Shown here one piece after another: positions 59,999 to 64,000 of a stretch of 64,000 nt of DNA. The stretch spans positions 806,001 to 870,000 of the forward strand of contig JACKKY010000002.1 in assembly GCA_024236175.1 (NCBI GenBank), read 5' to 3'. Below the pieces are notes generated by a model. That model was not told where the DNA came from. It worked only from the letters and a program-made list of their open reading frames with translations, and searched no databases. Every line of letters begins with the position of its first letter. Position 1 is the first letter of the stretch. This DNA is from Novosphingobium sp. Its GTDB lineage: Bacteria > Pseudomonadota > Alphaproteobacteria > Sphingomonadales > Sphingomonadaceae. A program made the position numbers and the translations under genes.

Positions 59999-60760
59999 CT
60001 ACTTGCCCTGCCAGTTGGGCTTGCGCTTTTCCGCGAAAGCGAGCGCACCTTCCTTCGCATCCTCCGAGCCGAAGACGTGGGCGATGTAAGGACCCTGACG
60101 CTGGTTGATATCCTCATCCGGCCACAGCCAGGAATCCCGAATGATTCCCTTTGACGCGATGAGCGCCAGCGGCCCGTTCTCGGCGATTGCCGCCGCCAAC
60201 TCTCGCGCGGCATCGAGCGCGGTTCCGTCGGTGAGGCGATTCACGAGGCCCAGCTCGAAAGCGCGTTCGGCGCCGATCGGGTCACCGGTCAACGCCAGCT
60301 CCATCGCCAGCGGTCGCGGCAGCAAGCGCGGCAGCTGCACCACCCCGCCACCTGCGGCCACGAGGCCGCGCTTGGCTTCCGGTATCCCGAATTTGGCATT
60401 GCGGTTAGCGACGATCATGTCGCAGGCAAGCGCCAGTTCCATGCCACCGGCCAACGCATAGCCATCGACGGCGGCAATGACCGGCTTCTTGGGCGTCCAG
60501 CTCGTAAGGCCGCCAAAGCCGCGGTCACCCGCTACCGGCATTTCGCCCTTCAGGAAGCCCTTGAGATCCATGCCGGCGCAGAAAGTGCCGCCGGCGCCGG
60601 TGAGGATTGCGCAACGCAAATCCGTTTCCGCGTCGAGGCGGTCCATCGCCGCTGCAATCGCCTCGGCCGCGGCTTTCGTCATTGCATTGCGAGCCTCCGG
60701 ACGGTTGATCGTCACTTCCAGAACGCCATCGGCTTCGCGGACCAGCACTTCATCGCTCAT
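59999..60760 (-). CDS. Crotonase / enoyl-CoA hydratase family protein
   Basis: A 253-residue crotonase-fold protein: VLEVTINRPEARNAMT, GTFCAGMDLKGF (oxyanion loop) and PVIAAVDGYALAGGMELALACDMIVANRNAKFGIPEAKRGLVAAGGG. The Glu at GIPEAKRGL is in the usual place. It would act on an acyl-CoA in beta-oxidation or related catabolism; the exact reaction is not predictable. Its stop directly abuts the PAP2 gene stop, in convergent orientation. Confidence 0.9.
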   Translation of the reverse strand: MSDEVLVREADGVLEVTINRPEARNAMTKAAAEAIAAAMDRLDAETDLRCAILTGAGGTFCAGMDLKGFLKGEMPVAGDRGFGGLTSWTPKKPVIAAVDGYALAGGMELALACDMIVANRNAKFGIPEAKRGLVAAGGGVVQLPRLLPRPLAMELALTGDPIGAERAFELGLVNRLTDGTALDAARELAAAIAENGPLALIASKGIIRDSWLWPDEDINQRQGPYIAHVFGSEDAKEGALAFAEKRKPNWQGK

Positions 60761-60895
60761 TAGGCATCTCCAAATTGCGGACGGGTCGGCTGCAGAGTCG
60801 CATGCGAATCACCTTCCAGCCCATACTTGCCTTGCTTAGCGAGCTTCCTCTGCTAAGAGGCTGCCCAAATTCCACCCCGGGCTTCAGAGGACATT

Positions 60896-62119
60896 ATGGC
60901 AAAAATCAAGGTCAAGAACCCTGTCGTCGAGATCGACGGCGACGAGATGACGCGGATTATCTGGCAGTGGATCCGGGAAAAGCTGATCCTGCCTTATCTC
61001 GATGTTGACCTGAAATATTATGATCTCTCGATCGAGAAACGTGACGAGACTGACGACCAGATCACGGTCGATTGCGCCAATGCCGTCAAGCAGTACGGCG
61101 TCGGCGTGAAATGCGCGACGATCACCCCCGACGAAGCGCGCGTCGAGGAATTCAACCTGAAGAAAATGTGGAAGTCGCCCAACGGGACGATCCGAAACAT
61201 TCTCGGCGGCGTCGTGTTCCGCGAGCCGATCGTCATCCAGAACGTGCCGCGCCTGGTACCCGGCTGGACCGACCCCATCGTCATCGGCCGACACGCTTTC
61301 GGCGATCAGTACCGTGCCACCGACACGCTGATCCCCGGCCCCGGCACGCTGCGGATGGTGTTCGACGGCGACGACGGCCAGAAGATCGACCTGGAAGTCT
61401 TCAAATTCGCCAGCTCGGGCGTCGCCATGACGATGTACAATCTCGACGATTCCATTCGCGACTTCGCCCGTGCCTCGATGAACTACGCGCTCGACCTTGG
61501 CTGGCCGCTCTACATGTCCACCAAGAACACGATCATGAAAGCCTATGACGGCCGCTTCAAGGATCTGTTCCAGGAGGTTTTCGACACCGAAGGCTTCAAG
61601 GAGAAGTTCGACGCCAAGGGCATCACCTACGAACATCGCCTCATCGACGACATGGTGGCGAGCGCGCTCAAGTGGAACGGCAAGTTCGTCTGGGCCTGCA
61701 AGAACTACGACGGCGATGTGCAGTCCGACACGGTGGCGCAGGGCTTCGGCTCGCTGGGCCTGATGACGTCGGTGCTGATGGCGCCGGACGGCAAGACCGT
61801 GGAAGCCGAAGCCGCTCACGGAACTGTCACCCGCCACTACCGCATGCACCAGCAAGGCAAGGCGACCTCGACCAACCCGATCGCCTCGATCTTCGCTTGG
61901 ACCCGCGGCCTGATCTATCGCGGCAAGTTCGACGACACGCCCGATGTGGTGCGCTTCGCCGAAACGCTGGAGAAGGTCTGCATCGAAACCGTCGAGAGCG
62001 GCAAGATGACGAAGGACCTGGCCCTGCTTATCGGTCCCGACCAGAATTGGATGACGACCGAACAGTTTTTCCAGGCGATCGTCGACAATCTCGAAACCGA
62101 AATGGCCGACTGGAAGTAA
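60896..62119 (+). CDS. icd: NADP-dependent isocitrate dehydrogenase
   Basis: TCA-cycle enzyme, isocitrate to 2-oxoglutarate. The 407 residues start MAKIKVKNPVVEIDGDEMTRIIWQWIREKLI, the eukaryote-like (subfamily II) form common in alphaproteobacteria. Substrate motif KSPNGTIRN, then FREPIVIQNVPRLVPGW, KNYDGDVQSDTVAQGFGSLGLM (Mg Asp residues), and EAAHGTVTRHYRMHQQGKATSTNPIASIFAW (NADP region). Monocistronic. Confidence 0.98.
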   Translation: MAKIKVKNPVVEIDGDEMTRIIWQWIREKLILPYLDVDLKYYDLSIEKRDETDDQITVDCANAVKQYGVGVKCATITPDEARVEEFNLKKMWKSPNGTIRNILGGVVFREPIVIQNVPRLVPGWTDPIVIGRHAFGDQYRATDTLIPGPGTLRMVFDGDDGQKIDLEVFKFASSGVAMTMYNLDDSIRDFARASMNYALDLGWPLYMSTKNTIMKAYDGRFKDLFQEVFDTEGFKEKFDAKGITYEHRLIDDMVASALKWNGKFVWACKNYDGDVQSDTVAQGFGSLGLMTSVLMAPDGKTVEAEAAHGTVTRHYRMHQQGKATSTNPIASIFAWTRGLIYRGKFDDTPDVVRFAETLEKVCIETVESGKMTKDLALLIGPDQNWMTTEQFFQAIVDNLETEMADWK

Positions 62120-62249
62120 TCAGCTTTCCGCGCCGCTGGCGGTCGGGCAATGGTTTCGCCGCCAGCGGATACGCAACCTTCGATCAATTTGGTTGCACTG
62201 CACAATTTCCGGTCGTGACAAGTAAGCGGCCTATGCCCTAGGTTCAGGC

Positions 62250-64000
62250 ATGGCCGCGAGCGAATTGTCTTCCCCCGTACTATCTGATGCCCTGGTGATC
62301 CTGGGGGCTGCCGGGCTCGTCATTCCGGTGTTCACCCGCTTCCGGATCACGCCGATCATCGGCTTTATCGTGGTCGGCCTGCTGGTCGGCCCCTATGGCC
62401 TAGGCCAGCTGGTCTTCGACCATCCATGGCTCGCCCATATAACCATAACGGATCCAGACGGACTGGAACCCTTTGCCGAGATTGGCATCATCCTGCTGCT
62501 GTTCTCGATCGGGCTCGAACTTTCCTTCGATCGTCTGTGGGCGATGCGTCGGCTCGTATTCGGGCTGGGATCTCTGGAACTCATCCTCATTGCTGCGGCC
62601 CTGACTTTTGCGCTGGCCGCGCTGGGCCAGCCGCTGACCGGGGCAATCGGCCTCGGCCTGGCGCTCGCAATGTCCTCGACCGCGCTGGTCCTGCGCATCA
62701 CCAATCGGCAGACCCCGGTCGGAAGAGCGGCGCTTTCCATGCTGTTGTTCGAGGACATCGCCCTGGTCCCGATCATCTTCCTGCTCGGCGCCCTCGCCCC
62801 CTACGCTTCCAGCGAGGGTATCGAGGGGCTGTTCCGCACCATCTGGCTTGGGGCACTGGTCATCGTCGCCCTGCTCGGGTTCGGACGATTCCTGTTACCG
62901 CGCCTGTTTGCCCTTGCAGCCCGCACGAAGAGCCCCGAGCTGTTCCTGGCCGCCAGCCTGCTGGTGGTTATTTTCTCGGCGCTGGCGACCGCCGCAGTCG
63001 GCCTGTCGCCGATTGTCGGTGCTCTGATCGCCGGTCTGCTGATCGCCGAAACCGAATATCAGGGCGAAGTCGAAACCATAACCGAACCGTTCAAGGGCCT
63101 GGCGCTGGGTGTATTCCTCATCACCATCGGCATGCGCATCGACGTCACGGTCGTATGGGAGAACATCGGACCGATCCTTACGGCGACAGTTTGCGTGCTG
63201 CTGCTCAAGGCGATGGTGACAGGGCTGCTGCTCCGGCTGATGGGCGCCCGGCGCGGCACCTCGGCGGAAGCCGGTATCCTGATGGCGAGTCCTTCCGAGA
63301 CCACGCTGATCATTCTTGCTGCCGCCGGGTCAGCCCAGCTGATCCAGCCAGGCACCATCCAATTCTGGCAGATAGTGACTGCCATCGGGCTCACCATCAC
63401 CCCGATCCTCGCCATGGTAGGCCAGCGTATCGCCCGGCGGGTGGACGGCGTCGACGCGGCGCAATTATCCGACTCCGACGTGCAAGGACGCCACGCGATC
63501 ATCATCGGGTTCGGACGGGTCGGCCGGCTCGTCGCCGACATGCTTGTCAGGCACGATCAGCCCTACGTCGCGGTTGACAGCGACACAGACCTCGTCAGCG
63601 AAGGGTTGCGCCAGGGCTACACGGTCACCTTTGGCGATGCCGCGCATGGCCATGCTCTCAGTCGCCTCGGCGCAGATCGCGCGACAGCCGTCATCCTTAC
63701 CATGGACGAGCCCATCGCCGCGCAGCGGATGGTGCGCAAGCTCCGGGGCCAGTATCCTGACCTGCCGATCATCGCCCGCGCCCGCGATGCCAGCCATGCG
63801 GCCGAACTGTACAGGGCCGGGGCAAGCCACGCCGTTCCGGAGACACTGGAAAGCTCGCTGCAGCTGTCCGAAGCGGTTCTGGTCGATCTCGGCGTGCCGA
63901 TGGGACCTGTCATCGCCTCGATCCACGAGATGCGCGACGAATTGCGCGACCAGATCATGCAGGAAGGCGAGCTCGAGGAGAGACCAAAGCTGAAGAGCGC
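62250..64000 (+). CDS. Kef-type cation:proton antiporter with RCK domain (partial)
   Basis: ATG 62250, cut by the window edge after about 583 residues. A CPA2 transport domain of about 12-13 helices (GAAGLVIPVFTRFRITPIIGFIVVGLLVGPYGLG, EIGIILLLFSIGLELSFDRLWAMRR, AMSSTALVL, ASPSETTLIILAA) is followed by a TrkA-N/RCK nucleotide-binding domain (GRHAIIIGFGRVGRLVADMLVRH, FGDAAHGHAL). KefB/KefC-like systems are potassium/proton antiporters gated by glutathione adducts; ion and ligand cannot be told from sequence. Confidence 0.92.
   Translation, partial: MAASELSSPVLSDALVILGAAGLVIPVFTRFRITPIIGFIVVGLLVGPYGLGQLVFDHPWLAHITITDPDGLEPFAEIGIILLLFSIGLELSFDRLWAMRRLVFGLGSLELILIAAALTFALAALGQPLTGAIGLGLALAMSSTALVLRITNRQTPVGRAALSMLLFEDIALVPIIFLLGALAPYASSEGIEGLFRTIWLGALVIVALLGFGRFLLPRLFALAARTKSPELFLAASLLVVIFSALATAAVGLSPIVGALIAGLLIAETEYQGEVETITEPFKGLALGVFLITIGMRIDVTVVWENIGPILTATVCVLLLKAMVTGLLLRLMGARRGTSAEAGILMASPSETTLIILAAAGSAQLIQPGTIQFWQIVTAIGLTITPILAMVGQRIARRVDGVDAAQLSDSDVQGRHAIIIGFGRVGRLVADMLVRHDQPYVAVDSDTDLVSEGLRQGYTVTFGDAAHGHALSRLGADRATAVILTMDEPIAAQRMVRKLRGQYPDLPIIARARDASHAAELYRAGASHAVPETLESSLQLSEAVLVDLGVPMGPVIASIHEMRDELRDQIMQEGELEERPKLKS

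Overview
This window is a high-G+C chromosomal segment from an alphaproteobacterium, most likely a sphingomonad (Sphingomonadaceae or Erythrobacteraceae). Supporting signs are the split F0 operon (atpI-B-E-b'-b), the aroA-cmk-rpsA and ffh-rpsP-rimM blocks, a CpdR-type response regulator, SapC, a TIGR02300 zinc-ribbon protein, a class-II-like EPSP synthase and an NRDE protein. No phage, transposase, CRISPR array or rRNA operon was seen.

Layout. 0-4 kb: ffh-rpsP-rimM on the minus strand, tRNA-Ala and a zinc-ribbon protein. 4-10.9 kb: aroA, a small membrane protein, cmk and rpsA with a class III nucleotide cyclase inserted, then a GFA protein and a frameshifted gloB. 10.9-13.5 kb: the F0 ATP synthase operon. 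13.7-17.5 kb: YdbH-YnbE-YdbL, an inner-to-outer membrane phospholipid bridge. 17.6-21.1 kb: a lipoprotein PQQ/heme dehydrogenase, RadC and an NRDE protein. 21.3-26.1 kb: an esterase-like PKD protein, an N-acyl-amino-acid-deacylase-like amidohydrolase and a divergent flavin monooxygenase. 26.2-30.3 kb: purB, lapA-like, pyrF, an NDM-like subclass B1 metallo-beta-lactamase and a SIMPL protein. 30.4-36.6 kb: trpF, then (after a Rap1a-like gene and an inverted barrel gene) trpB-trpA, an AT-rich orphan where accD is usually found, and folC. 36.6-48.8 kb: mixed housekeeping genes (AmpG-like permease, rRNA pseudouridine synthase, rsmD, UvrD/PcrA and RhlE helicases, FAD oxidase, SapC, N-formylglutamate amidohydrolase, cpdR), with a candidate anti-Shine-Dalgarno small RNA near 47.2 kb. 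48.9 kb: tRNA-Val(GAC).

49.0-58.7 kb holds the least familiar part: a compact six-gene minus-strand operon. In transcription order it encodes a polyprenyl-phosphate-type GT2, an LPG-synthase-TM/flippase-like protein, a GT2 fused to a polysaccharide pyruvyl transferase, a B12-type radical SAM enzyme, a GT-C-like membrane glycosyltransferase, and a cyanophycin-synthetase-like ATP-grasp enzyme whose Mur-ligase half looks degenerate. A PAP2/Aur1-like membrane protein is divergent to it. My reading is a lipid-linked, pyruvylated glycan or glycolipid carrying an ATP-grasp-made amide modification; I do not recognise it as a described system. The window closes with a crotonase, NADP isocitrate dehydrogenase and a Kef-type antiporter cut by the window edge.

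Other points: several families of inverted-repeat elements lie between genes, one of them translated as the C-terminal tail of the pseudouridine synthase. Two genes look broken: gloB by a one-base frameshift, and a small secreted protein by a TGA at codon 6.
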